From Candidatus Ozemibacter sibiricus (GTDB lineage Bacteria > Muiribacteriota > Ozemobacteria > Ozemobacterales > Ozemobacteraceae), in contig QOQW01000005.1 in the NCBI GenBank assembly GCA_003327425.1, positions 1 through 64,000 on the forward strand: DNA of 64,000 nt, given 5' to 3'. The notes beneath the pieces are model-generated. The model did no database searches, was not told the DNA's origin, and saw nothing but the letters and a program-made list of their open reading frames with translations. Positions 1 to 8,914 of the stretch are shown here, one piece after another; position 1 is the stretch's first letter, and every line of letters starts with the position of its first letter. Position numbers and translations under genes: made by a program.

Positions 1-357
1 TGGCCCCTCCCCATTGGACCACCCGGCAGGGCACAGCGGTCACCCGGAAACCCAGGAAACACGCAATTTCCCCTGGGTCAGCCCAAAACCGTTGGGTGGG
101 TCAGATTTCGACCGCTGATGACATTCCAGATTGGCGTGGTCCGGTCACGGTCACGACCGGGTACCACCGGGCATCTTGCTGCAGGTGCGGTGCAAGGGTG
201 CGAGGAATCATGTTGGGGAATTTACGATTCGATCGGTTAAATGTCAAGAGTGGCTTCTCCGCTTTCTATATAAAAATGGTCTTGCTCGCGGCAAAAACCT
301 TATTTCGCGGGGGCGACATTTCAAATCGTCTATCGTTGTAGTGTCAATTTCATGCCA
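1..357. other. Non-coding flank left of the insertion sequence
   Basis: I find no convincing gene here. Short open frames exist but have no recognisable domain and no good ribosome binding site. The only structure I noticed is a small inverted repeat, CCGGTC at 141-146 and GACCGG at 155-160, with an 8-base loop and no T-run. Base composition is lower in GC than most of the window, matching the island to its right. Confidence 0.4.
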
Positions 358-1742
358 CACTTTGATTGAAGTTCCTGTTAACGGTACCACCAGCGGTTTG
401 AGAAGCTGGATGGTCTGCAAAAGCGCATAGGAGGCTGTACAGAACGAAGCCCCCGAGGTACGATTGAGTTGAGCACCAACTATCGAACCAAAAGGAGGCT
501 TCGTATGGAACCAGGATACCTCGAATTCATGATTAATGGAATGGCGCCTGTGCTGGATATGGTTCCCGATCCTGTTGACCGGCGGTTGATCTTGGCCGGA
601 ACCATGACACGGCTTCTCAACTGTGACAGCCTGCTTGATCTCTCCCAAACCTATGACATCAACAAGGATGCTCTGTATGCCAGTTTTGATGCGATTCCTG
701 CCCGACGCTGGCTTCGCAGGCTTATCAAAAGAGGTCGGGAGAGGCTGGCGGCCCATCTGAAGACTTGGCATGCCAAAGATGCCTCCTACAGGAGCCGACA
801 TCCGATCACCCTGTGCGCTGACGATTTTACCCGCATGGCCAGAGGGACATTGGGTGGGTGGACAGGGCTGTTCTACTGCGGCGCGGTTAAAAAGGTGGTC
901 TCCGGGGTCAACATCGAAGTCTTGGCGGCGGTGATTGGCGACGGCGATGAAATTATCATCCTGGCCGTGCGAATCGTCCCGCCACCTCCCGAAGGTCAGG
1001 GACGCCCTCCGCTGAACCAAAATCAGTGACTCCGCAAGGCACTTCGCGAGGTGGAAACGTTCTTGGCCGTTCGTCAGACCAACCTTGAGGGGTGCCCCCT
1101 CGTGGTAGATGCAGCCTACGTTTCGCCAGAGAACGTGGCTCTGGTTCACAAGTTGGGGATGCACTTGGTAAGCAAGCTCGCCGCCAATCGGGTGGTTCAC
1201 GGACACGTTGATGGGCCGCTCACTGCCAAAGCCGGTTTTTTTGCAGAGTTGGCGGCGTTCCTTCATACTCCTCCTTATCGGGAACTTCGCGGCGAGGAAG
1301 GCGTCTTCTATCAGCGACACACCGTCTTTGTCCCTTCCCTCAAGGCCAACGTTCTCATGGTCACTTTCATCCATGACACGGACCTTCTGACGTATTTCAC
1401 CACCAAAACCAGCATGAAAACAATAACTCTGCGCAACCTCATCCGCTACAGATGGCAATTGGAGCGGATCTTCTGGATTTTGAAGCAGGATGTCGGCATC
1501 GGCGACATCCATCACAAGATTGACACACGGTGTGAAGCAAGAATCTATCTGCATCTCTTGCTTGCACAAGTGGCCAGAGACGCGGCCGCTCATTTCAAAT
1601 GCTCCCCCAAGGATATTGTCCGTGGCATCCGTCGGGCCCCGGGCTTGGTGCTCTACAAATTGGGCTTCCAGACAGCTTTTGCATGGCATCCTGGCGGAAA
1701 TTCAGTACTAGATGAGCGTCGAGCAGCATGACAATCAAAGTG
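358..1742 (+). mobile_element. IS4-like insertion sequence (ends approximate)
   Basis: The element contains one DDE transposase reading frame. Its boundaries are suggested by an 11-base perfect inverted match: CACTTTGATTG at 358-368 on the left and CAATCAAAGTG at 1732-1742, just after the transposase stop. The flanks beyond this match do not pair well, and I could not recognise a target-site duplication, so the true ends may lie some bases outside. It sits at the left edge of a low-GC glycan island and may have taken part in its acquisition. Confidence 0.55.
505..1731 (+). pseudogene. IS4-family DDE transposase interrupted by an in-frame TGA
   Basis: Cut-and-paste transposase of the IS4/DDE_Tnp_1 type. 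The reading frame opens at ATG 505 (an upstream TTG at 469 is less likely) and is broken by a single in-frame TGA at 1027-1029 (codon 175). The same frame continues without a shift to 1731, so the product would be about 408 residues if the stop were sense. Catalytic candidates are all present: D106 or D107 in LCADDF, D202 in LVVDAAY, and E320 inside a Y(2)R(3)E(6)K-type signature in which the first Tyr is Ile313 (R316, E320). The stop falls between the first and second Asp, so neither half alone has a full active site. Most likely a recently inactivated element; readthrough or a sequencing error cannot be excluded. Confidence 0.8.
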
Positions 1743-1837
1743 AGATGCGTCTATGTATTTTGTCGGCCAAGGAGAATTGTGCTACATTTGAGATGTCTTT
1801 CAAGGAATCGTCGCATGTTCGCCGGAGGTGAAAATTG

Positions 1838-2683
1838 ATGAACGTTCGAAGGATGCTGCGAAGCCTGTACAGGCTGCTCCCCTGGCGTTTGACGAAGGTC
1901 AAGGATTTTTACCTCTGGATTGAGAATTTTTGGAGGACCCTTCATCGAAATCGGACGGTTGTCAGGCCAATTGGAGGAGTGTATTTCCGGCTTGAGTTGA
2001 ACCAGTTAATCGATTCTGCGCTCCATTTTGATGGGGTTTTTGAGCCTGACACGTCGGAATTGTTGGCACGGTTGGCTTTCCCTGGAATGGTGTATTTTGA
2101 CGTCGGCGCCAATGTCGGTTGTCATGCCCTTCCTATGGCCAAGATGGCCGGTCCTACAGGTCGCGTCTACGCTTTTGAGCCAATGACCTGGGCTTATAAG
2201 AAGTTTCTCAAGAACCTTCGACTTAATCAATTTTCCAATGTGGTTGTCGAGAAACTTGCCTTGGGGGAAACGGTGGGAACGTTTCGCGGTTTTTTTCGCA
2301 ACCAATGGCCTATTTCAAGTAAACAGCCATCCATCCCTCCGACTATAGAAGAGATTCAAGTCGATACCATGGATAATTTCTGCAGGCGTCGAAATGTCGA
2401 AAAGGTTGATCTGATCAAAATCGATGTTGATGGAATGGATTTGAAGGTCCTCCGGGGTGGGCAGCAGACGTTGGCGCGATTCCGCCCCCGAGTGATTGTA
2501 GAGATTGGGGAATACACCCTCCAGGCGGCGGGCGATTCCATCGAGTCCTTTTTTTATTTTGCAAAGAGTTTGAATTATCGAATCGAAAGCGAAAAAGGCA
2601 ACCTACTGGAAACAGTCGAAGACATAAGAACGGCGATTCCCGACCTGGCAAATTCTACCATCAATGTTCTTCTACGGCCGTAA
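1838..2683 (+). CDS. FkbM-family SAM-dependent methyltransferase
   Basis: Probable O-methyltransferase acting on a sugar or other secondary-metabolite hydroxyl. The FkbM (Methyltransf_21) fold is clear: SAM motif I at residues 88-94 (DVGANVG), an acidic end of strand 2 in YAFEP, and the family-typical KIDVDGMDLKVLRGG segment near residue 195 followed by VIVEIGEY. The length of 281 residues is normal. ATG 1838 is chosen over TTG 1835 because GGAGGTG at 1824-1830 is spaced 7 bases from it. It lies between the insertion sequence and an asparagine synthase gene in the low-GC part of the window, so a role in decorating a surface glycan is likely; the actual substrate is not visible. Confidence 0.85.
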   Translation: MNVRRMLRSLYRLLPWRLTKVKDFYLWIENFWRTLHRNRTVVRPIGGVYFRLELNQLIDSALHFDGVFEPDTSELLARLAFPGMVYFDVGANVGCHALPMAKMAGPTGRVYAFEPMTWAYKKFLKNLRLNQFSNVVVEKLALGETVGTFRGFFRNQWPISSKQPSIPPTIEEIQVDTMDNFCRRRNVEKVDLIKIDVDGMDLKVLRGGQQTLARFRPRVIVEIGEYTLQAAGDSIESFFYFAKSLNYRIESEKGNLLETVEDIRTAIPDLANSTINVLLRP

Positions 2684-2995
2684 ATTGACAGAAATTCACA
2701 TTTCGGAAAAAATTTTGATTGATTCTATTGTATAAATAGTGATTTTTAGATGTGCTTTTGTTGATTCATTGAATTTGCTGGTTTTCCTAGCGAGACAGGC
2801 TTCATGGCTCCCAACATCAGATTCTTCGACCGCGAACAGGACCTCTTCCTGCCGTCCAATGGGTTTCTATTTCAAGAGATATTTGAATTGAAGATGCTTC
2901 ACTGGGCCTTTCGCCGATTGGGTGCATTATTGCCGCGGGGACATTGAAGCTGGCGGAGCAGGCCATGAATCTGTGAATCGAGGTCGGGGTATAAT
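2684..2995. other. AT-rich intergenic gap, possibly a decayed gene
   Basis: About 310 bases without a convincing gene. The first 90 bases are very AT-rich, with a TTGACA at 2685-2690 but no matching -10 at normal spacing. A 47-codon open frame at 2804-2947 shows no recognisable domain and may be a remnant of an older transposase or simply chance. A TATAAT at 2990-2995 abuts the ATG of the next gene and lacks a -35. Confidence 0.35.
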
Positions 2996-4891
2996 ATGTG
3001 TGGCATCTGCGGGATAATGAATGTTGATGGTTCCAGGGTTTCCCGATGGGAACTAGAGAAAATGTGTCAGACCCTCATTCATAGGGGCCCTGATGCTGAG
3101 GGGATCTACGTGGATGGAGAAGTTGGTCTCGGACAGCGTCGGCTCGCCATCATCGATCTCGATCCACGTTCTGTAGCTCCTCTTGGGAATGAAGACCAAC
3201 GGGTCTGGGTTGTTTTCAATGGGGAAATCTACAATTTTCGGGCGCTGCGCGCAGAGCTCGAGCGAAAAGGACATCGTTTTGCGACCGCCTCTGATACCGA
3301 GGTGATCGTCCATCTTTATGAAGAGGATGGCCCTGCCTGCGTTGAGCGTTTGCGTGGGATGTTCGCCCTGGCGATCTGGGATAAAGACCGCAAGCGGATG
3401 TTTCTGGCACGCGATCGGTTGGGCAAGAAGCCCTTGTTTTATGCCTGGACTGGGAAAAGCCTGGTTTTTGGTTCGGAAATCAAGGCTTTGCTGGCGACAG
3501 GGAAGCTTTCCCGAGAACCGAACCTTGCTGCCATCGACCGGTATTTGACGTGGCAGTACATCCCGAGCCCGGATACGGCTTTTGTTGGGATCAATCGACT
3601 AACGCCAGGCCATGTTTTGACCTGCGATGCGCATGGGAAGATTGACCTAAAACGTTTTTGGGCCCCGCCCGTCTTTTCTGGGGGTGAGCGCTCGCATTCG
3701 CCGACTGAGGGTGAGGCGCGTGAGCGTGTCTTGGAGCTTCTGGATGAATCCGTTCAGCTACGAATGGAGGCAGATGTTCCGCTCGGGGCTTTTCTGAGTG
3801 GAGGAATCGATTCAGGGGTTATCGTTGCCTTGATGGCCCGGCATTCTCCACGGCCTGTCCGCACCTTCACCATTGGATTCGATGAGGGGGAATTTGACGA
3901 GAGGCCTTGGGCTCGGCTCATTGCCACGCGATATGGGACGGTGCACCAAGAATTTCTGGTGCGCCCTGAGGTGGAGGGTATTCTTGACCTGCTCATTTAC
4001 CATTTCAATGAGCCCTTTGCTGATTCATCGGCCATCCCGACGTTCTACCTCTCGAAGATGACCAGAACGCAGGTTACGGTCGCGCTTTCAGGCGATGGAG
4101 GAGATGAGAGCTGGGCAGGGTATCTCAATTATCGCGATCTGTTGCGATGGGGAATCGTCGATCAGCTCCCATCGTTTCTGAGACGGCTGCTTTTCACCAT
4201 GCCCAGTAAGCTTTTGGAGGGGTGCGGGCGATGGAATTCCCTCGCTCGATTGGCGAGGGGCCTTGCCATGGTGGGAGGGGGACCCCTCGAAAGGTTCGTC
4301 TTGTATTCTAGCTATTTCAAACCTCAAGAAAAGCGTCTGCTCTATACTCCTTCTTTTCGCCGCATGCTGCGGCACGCTCCGGCACCCAAGAGGGGGCCAG
4401 AGGTCATGGGTCCCGAGGCAGGAGAGCCTTTGTTGGCCTGGATGATGCGCCATGATCAGTCTTTTTACCTACCTGATTGTTTGATGATGAAGACTGATAT
4501 CGCGTCCATGGCCAATAGTCTTGAAGTAAGGTGCCCTTTGTTGGACCATATCCTTGTCGAGTATGCAGCTGGACTTCCACCCGATTGGAAGCTCCGGGAG
4601 GGTGAAACCAAAAGTTTTTTCCGGTCCATTGTAAAAGATCTTCTTCCTGTTGAGATCCTTCAGAAGCCCAAGACTGGCTTCGCTGTCCCGATGGGGGCCT
4701 GGTTGCGAGGAAATCTCCGAGTTTTGGTGCGAGACACTTTGGAATCCGATCGCGCTGTTCGGCGTGGCCTTTTTCAAAAAGAATTTCTCAAAAAGATGGT
4801 CGATGAACATATGGCTGGCGCACGGGATTGGAGCAATCGGCTGTGGGCTCTTTTGTTCCTTGAACTCTGGTTCCGTCATTGGATCGACTGA
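2996..4891 (+). CDS. asnB: Asparagine synthase (glutamine-hydrolysing), AsnB type
   Basis: Two-domain amidotransferase. The N-terminal Ntn glutaminase starts with MCGICG, so Cys2 would become the N-terminal nucleophile, and has RGPDAEG and the NGEIYNF glutamine-binding segment. The C-terminal synthetase has the ATP pyrophosphatase loop SGGIDSG beginning at Ser268 and the SGDGGDE motif. The length of 631 residues is typical. In glycan clusters such enzymes usually amidate a uronic acid or another sugar carboxylate rather than make free asparagine, and that is the likelier role here. The start is fixed by the obligatory Cys2. The flippase gene follows 8 bases downstream, so they are probably co-transcribed. 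A second paralogue lies about 12 kb downstream. Confidence 0.9.
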   Translation: MCGICGIMNVDGSRVSRWELEKMCQTLIHRGPDAEGIYVDGEVGLGQRRLAIIDLDPRSVAPLGNEDQRVWVVFNGEIYNFRALRAELERKGHRFATASDTEVIVHLYEEDGPACVERLRGMFALAIWDKDRKRMFLARDRLGKKPLFYAWTGKSLVFGSEIKALLATGKLSREPNLAAIDRYLTWQYIPSPDTAFVGINRLTPGHVLTCDAHGKIDLKRFWAPPVFSGGERSHSPTEGEARERVLELLDESVQLRMEADVPLGAFLSGGIDSGVIVALMARHSPRPVRTFTIGFDEGEFDERPWARLIATRYGTVHQEFLVRPEVEGILDLLIYHFNEPFADSSAIPTFYLSKMTRTQVTVALSGDGGDESWAGYLNYRDLLRWGIVDQLPSFLRRLLFTMPSKLLEGCGRWNSLARLARGLAMVGGGPLERFVLYSSYFKPQEKRLLYTPSFRRMLRHAPAPKRGPEVMGPEAGEPLLAWMMRHDQSFYLPDCLMMKTDIASMANSLEVRCPLLDHILVEYAAGLPPDWKLREGETKSFFRSIVKDLLPVEILQKPKTGFAVPMGAWLRGNLRVLVRDTLESDRAVRRGLFQKEFLKKMVDEHMAGARDWSNRLWALLFLELWFRHWID

Positions 4892-4899
4892 CCGCAGGC

Positions 4900-6210
4900 A
4901 TGGCCATTTCCCTCAAATATCGGCTCCTGGTTGCCCTGCGCTGGAATGTGCTGGGAACAATCATTCTGCAGGGGTCTACGTTCTTTTCCACCGTGGTGGT
5001 GTCGAACCTTTTGGGGCGAGCTGTTTTTGGTGAATATGGGATTATCCAGAACACTGTGATGACTTTTGCTGGTCTCGCCCAACTGGGGATAAGCGGGACC
5101 ATGACTCGATTCATTTCCGAATTTCGTGGCAAAGATCCAGCTCGCACGGCGCGAATTCTCGGATTGGGGTGGTCGTTCACTATCTGGTCAGGAGTCCTCG
5201 GTGCAGTGATCCTGCTGACATGTATTCGATGTCTGGCGGAACATGCCCTGCGGGCGCCCCACCTCGCCAGTCTTTTGCATTTGTCGGTGATTGGCCTGAT
5301 CTTCACTATTTTGAGCGGATTCCAAGTGGGGGCGCTCATGGGGTTGGAAAGCTTCGCAGCTTTGTCAACAGCCTACATTGGCAGTGGGTTGCTGAGTTTG
5401 CCGATGTTTGTGGCGCTTCCCTGGGGGTGGGGTTTGGCGGGGGCTGTGGCCGCCCTGTCATTGAACGCCTTGTTGCGATGGTTGTTCCTCCGGTATCACC
5501 TTTCCCGTGAGCTGCAGGCCCATCAACTGGCCATTGTTTCCGAGGGGGCCTGGTCCGAATACGGGATCTTGTTGTCCTATGCCTTGCCTGGCGCCCTTAG
5601 CAGTTTCTCGACATTGCCCGCCCTCTATTTTGTCAACGCTCTCCTGGCGCGGCAGCCCGGTGGATTTTCGCATCTAGGGATGTTCAACGCGGTGGTAACC
5701 CTTCGTCAGGTTCTGATGTTCGTCCCACAGGTGCTGAACGGGGTGGCGTTGCCGATCCTCAACAATCTTCGAGGAAATGGGGAGCGAGCGGCATTCTGGA
5801 AAACCTTCCATCACCTGATCCTTGGCACCGGTGTGGTTATGCTCCTGGCTGGAGGGCTTTGTTATGCCCTCGGTCCTCTGCTTCTACGTTTTTTCGGGCG
5901 CGATTTCCTGGATGGACAACCCGTGTTATTCTGGATGATCGCCGCGGCCATCGTGGAAGCTCTGGCGGTAGGCATCGCGCAAATCATCCAGAGCCTGGGT
6001 CGCATGTGGACGTCCTTCTTGACCCTCGCCATTCCGCGAGATCTTTCATTGATTTGCCTTGCCTGGCAATTTGTGCCACAATGGCAGGCACGAGGTTTGG
6101 GCATGGCTTTCTTTTTCAGTTGGCTTCTTTGTCTCGGGTGCCTCCTCATTTTGACGGCGGGCCATCTTCGTGACGATCGAGCGCTGTTCCCAAAATCCTC
6201 TATCGAATAG
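4900..6210 (+). CDS. Polysaccharide flippase (Wzx/MOP superfamily)
   Basis: Integral membrane protein of about 436 residues with roughly 12 hydrophobic segments and few charged residues between them, as in oligosaccharide flippases of the MOP family (Polysacc_synt). The opening segment contains the family-like pattern GTIILQGSTFFSTVVVSNLL, followed by GEYGIIQ. It would move undecaprenyl-linked oligosaccharide across the inner membrane. ATG 4900 is preferred over an in-frame TTG at 4879 that overlaps the upstream gene. It lies between the asparagine synthase and two methyltransferase genes, consistent with a glycan locus. Which lipid-linked sugar it transports cannot be read from sequence. Confidence 0.85.
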   Translation: MAISLKYRLLVALRWNVLGTIILQGSTFFSTVVVSNLLGRAVFGEYGIIQNTVMTFAGLAQLGISGTMTRFISEFRGKDPARTARILGLGWSFTIWSGVLGAVILLTCIRCLAEHALRAPHLASLLHLSVIGLIFTILSGFQVGALMGLESFAALSTAYIGSGLLSLPMFVALPWGWGLAGAVAALSLNALLRWLFLRYHLSRELQAHQLAIVSEGAWSEYGILLSYALPGALSSFSTLPALYFVNALLARQPGGFSHLGMFNAVVTLRQVLMFVPQVLNGVALPILNNLRGNGERAAFWKTFHHLILGTGVVMLLAGGLCYALGPLLLRFFGRDFLDGQPVLFWMIAAAIVEALAVGIAQIIQSLGRMWTSFLTLAIPRDLSLICLAWQFVPQWQARGLGMAFFFSWLLCLGCLLILTAGHLRDDRALFPKSSIE

Positions 6211-6221
6211 GAGTATTCCGG

Positions 6222-6902
6222 GTGGACCAATCCTCCAAGAAGGTGCCTTTGCCTGGTCCCATGCCGGTTGACCGGGAAGCCTGGGCCCGACAACTCCACC
6301 TCTCTACTTTTGTGAATACCTATTACCAATATCAAGACCTCATGAAGCTGCCAGGTGTGAAGAAGCTTCTGGTCGTAGGGTCTGGGCATGGTCTAGATGT
6401 TCTGGTTTTCAAATGGCGAGGCTTTCAAGTTGAGACCCTCGATATTGATCCCACGTTTCGGCCAGATCATGTCGGCAGTTTGCATGACCTTTCGGCTTTT
6501 GGCGATGGTCAGTTCGATGGGATTGTCGCCTCGCATGTGCTGGAGCACCTCGCGGTCCCTTATCTTGATCGGTGTCTTGAAGAAATGGCGCGGGTGGCTC
6601 GGTTCGCGCTGGTATATCTGCCTGTGGCGGGACGTCATGGTCAGATTCGCTTGAACCTGGGGTTCAAAGGAATCGACCTCTCCTGGGAATGGGATCTCTT
6701 CAATTGGTTTCATCGACCTGATGGAGTAACCCCGCGATACCAAGGGGGACAGCACTTCTGGGAATTGGGCTACTGCGGGTTTCGCGAGCGTGATCTCATT
6801 GCTCGTTTCAGCCAGTATTTCCATGTTCTTGCTTCCTATCGGAATCCGGACTGGATCTGGAGTCATAATTTTCGTCTTGCTTCCAAGCGCTACCATCCAT
6901 GA
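6222..6902 (+). CDS. Class I SAM-dependent methyltransferase
   Basis: A 226-residue Methyltransf_11-like protein. The SAM-binding glycine motif is VGSGHG at residues 52-57, with a following acidic strand end in LDID and a VASHVLEHL segment typical of these enzymes. The start is GTG 6222 preceded by AGGAG about 9 bases upstream. Its stop overlaps the ATG of the next methyltransferase by 4 bases (ATGA), indicating translational coupling. The pair probably methylates glycan residues; substrate unknown. The C-terminal half has no second domain I recognise. Confidence 0.75.
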   Translation: MDQSSKKVPLPGPMPVDREAWARQLHLSTFVNTYYQYQDLMKLPGVKKLLVVGSGHGLDVLVFKWRGFQVETLDIDPTFRPDHVGSLHDLSAFGDGQFDGIVASHVLEHLAVPYLDRCLEEMARVARFALVYLPVAGRHGQIRLNLGFKGIDLSWEWDLFNWFHRPDGVTPRYQGGQHFWELGYCGFRERDLIARFSQYFHVLASYRNPDWIWSHNFRLASKRYHP

Positions 6903-7654
6903 ATCAACTTTCGAAAACAGCCCTTCACTATTGGGATCAGCTATATCACTGCCCTCCTCCCATTCACCTGCCTAGAGGGTGGGGAGCGGGAGCCCGCAAC
7001 CTTCAGCGACTTTTGCGGCGATACATCAAGCCGGGTGATAAAGTGTTGGAGATTGGGGCCGCCCCTGGGATCTGGCTGGCCTGGGTTGCGAAGACTTTCG
7101 GCGCATCCGTCGCGGGGCTAGATTTTTCCCCAACAGGGGTAGCTTTGGGGCAGGAGTTCTTTCGTGACCAGGGTTTAGTCGGTGATTGGCGATGTGAGGA
7201 TGTTTTCGAGTGTTCATTTTCTCGAGGTTCGTTTGATGTAGTGTATAGCAATGGGTTTATTGAGCATTTTGCCGACCCTGCTGCATTAGTTGGCCTGCAT
7301 TTAGAACTAGTTAAACCAGGTGGGCTGGCCCTGATTACTGTTCCAAACTATCGAAGATTGTATGGAGTTCTCCAGCGGTACTTCGATCCTCAGAATTTCG
7401 AAACGTTTTTTCTTGACACCATGAGCATCGAAGCGCTTCGACGCCTTGCTCCACCTTTATTGGCTGAAAAAGTAGAGGCATATCCTTTTGGGCGCTTCGA
7501 CATCGGGCTTTTACACATCCATCGGAGGTGGCCCAGGCCGATCGCCATGCTGCTTACCCACTTCTTCTACTTGCTCAGCTTCCTGCAGCCTGTCGATATT
7601 GCGGTCCTCTGCCCCCTCCTGGTGCTGGCCATTCGGCGGAAATTGGATCATTGA
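6899..7654 (+). CDS. Class I SAM-dependent methyltransferase
   Basis: A 251-residue methyltransferase translationally coupled to the preceding one. Motif I is EIGAAPG at residues 51-57; an aspartate follows in VAGLDFSP, and SNGFIEHF corresponds to motif post-II/III. Near the C-terminus there is a hydrophobic stretch (roughly residues 213-245) that could associate with the membrane, suggesting a lipid-linked substrate. Adjacent genes are flippase, methyltransferase and glycosyltransferases, so glycan modification is the best guess. Confidence 0.75.
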   Translation: MNQLSKTALHYWDQLYHCPPPIHLPRGWGAGARNLQRLLRRYIKPGDKVLEIGAAPGIWLAWVAKTFGASVAGLDFSPTGVALGQEFFRDQGLVGDWRCEDVFECSFSRGSFDVVYSNGFIEHFADPAALVGLHLELVKPGGLALITVPNYRRLYGVLQRYFDPQNFETFFLDTMSIEALRRLAPPLLAEKVEAYPFGRFDIGLLHIHRRWPRPIAMLLTHFFYLLSFLQPVDIAVLCPLLVLAIRRKLDH

Positions 7655-7732
7655 TCCAGAAGGCACCCTTTGATTGGTATCTAAAAATTCAATCAAAATG
7701 TAAAAAAAGCTCCCCGCTCCCAAAAGCTACTC

Positions 7733-8821
7733 GTGAAAATCATCTATTCGTACAATAAAACTGGTTTTGAAGCCGAGATGTATGAGGCCAACATCCGAAA
7801 AGCTTCGGATGATCACTTTGATTTCATTCCTTTCAATCATGGGCAATTTCTTGATCCAAGGAACTACCTTGAGGCAGTAGCCCTCGATCGCCTGTATCAA
7901 GCCCGGCATCCCAGCCTTGTTGCCATGTACCAGGCTTTACAACGGTTGATTGCCGAGACAGGTGCTGCGGCGTTGATCGCCTTCAATTGCCCCCCCTATC
8001 ATCCCGATTTTTTGCGGACCATTGCCGTGTATAAAGTCTTGTACAGTGGAGATGATCCTGGGTCTACCTATATCCGCAATATTCCCTATCAACACGCGTA
8101 TGATCACCTCTTCTACGCCAACCCTGGCTACAGTCGAGATATGGACATGGCGGAAAAAATGCGGTATTGCGGTGTGAAGAATGCTGATTTCGTTCCGATT
8201 GGGGTCATGGAGGGGGCTTACGACCCTGGCATCTCGGAAGCCGATCTTTTTCAGCGACCGCGTGACATCGATGTCATTTATGTCGGGGCCTTCTATCAGC
8301 AAAAGCTCTCTTTGCTTGCCAAATTGAAGCGCGCATTAGGTAAGCGGTTTCAGGTGTATGGTTTTTTTCGGTTTTCCCATAATCTCTTTTTCATTTTCCG
8401 ACATCGGTACCCAGGGTGGGTATCCCCGGTGACTTTTCCCGAGCGGGTCCGGCTTCATCAGAGGGCCAAGATCGGCATCAACATTCATTGGAATGAATAT
8501 AACCTGGGAAATGAACGCACGTATTATCTCCCTGCCAATGGCGTCATGCAAATCTGTGATTGCGCGCCTCTCCATTCTAGGCTCTTCCCGGAACCAGGGG
8601 AGATCGTAGGATATTCGGACTTCGATGATCTGGTGAAAAAAATTCGGTACTACCTCGATCACGAAGAAGAGCGCCAGGCCATCGCCCGTGCTGGTTTTCG
8701 CCGAGTAATGGCGGAATACCGATTCGTCGAAATCACTCGCAAGGCCGCTCGAAAAATTGTGGATGGTATGGACCGAATCGGTTTTTCTCTGAGTCGCAGC
8801 GTTCCAGTCTGGCAGCCCTAG
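7733..8821 (+). CDS. Glycosyltransferase, CgeB-like (Glyco_trans_1_2 domain)
   Basis: A 362-residue GT-B-type protein. The C-terminal half shows the CgeB-like pattern: VIYVGAFYQQ opening the second Rossmann domain, AKIGINIHWNE, then NERTYYLPANGVMQICD and a terminal helix region with EERQAIARAG. The N-terminal domain contains YSGDDPGS and NIPYQHAYDHLF, typical of this family. It presumably transfers a sugar from a nucleotide donor onto the lipid-linked glycan. GTG 7733 is the only reasonable start; the ribosome binding site is weak. The gene is visibly lower in GC than genes downstream of 12 kb. Confidence 0.75.
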   Translation: MKIIYSYNKTGFEAEMYEANIRKASDDHFDFIPFNHGQFLDPRNYLEAVALDRLYQARHPSLVAMYQALQRLIAETGAAALIAFNCPPYHPDFLRTIAVYKVLYSGDDPGSTYIRNIPYQHAYDHLFYANPGYSRDMDMAEKMRYCGVKNADFVPIGVMEGAYDPGISEADLFQRPRDIDVIYVGAFYQQKLSLLAKLKRALGKRFQVYGFFRFSHNLFFIFRHRYPGWVSPVTFPERVRLHQRAKIGINIHWNEYNLGNERTYYLPANGVMQICDCAPLHSRLFPEPGEIVGYSDFDDLVKKIRYYLDHEEERQAIARAGFRRVMAEYRFVEITRKAARKIVDGMDRIGFSLSRSVPVWQP

Positions 8822-8914
8822 CTTTGCAGATTGGCACGCGGTATGGCCGAATTTTGACGCCGGAGCGGAGGAAGCGCCCGCTGTTTGGTGTCTCCTCTTT
8901 TTGAGGTATACGGA

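Noticed and set aside
2804-2947. 47-codon plus-strand frame between the FkbM and asparagine synthase genes
   Set aside because: Too short, no ribosome binding site and no clear family; kept only as a possible remnant in the gap description.
2990-2995. TATAAT directly before the asparagine synthase ATG
   Set aside because: No -35 box at 16-18 bases upstream, and a start site there would fall inside the coding region.
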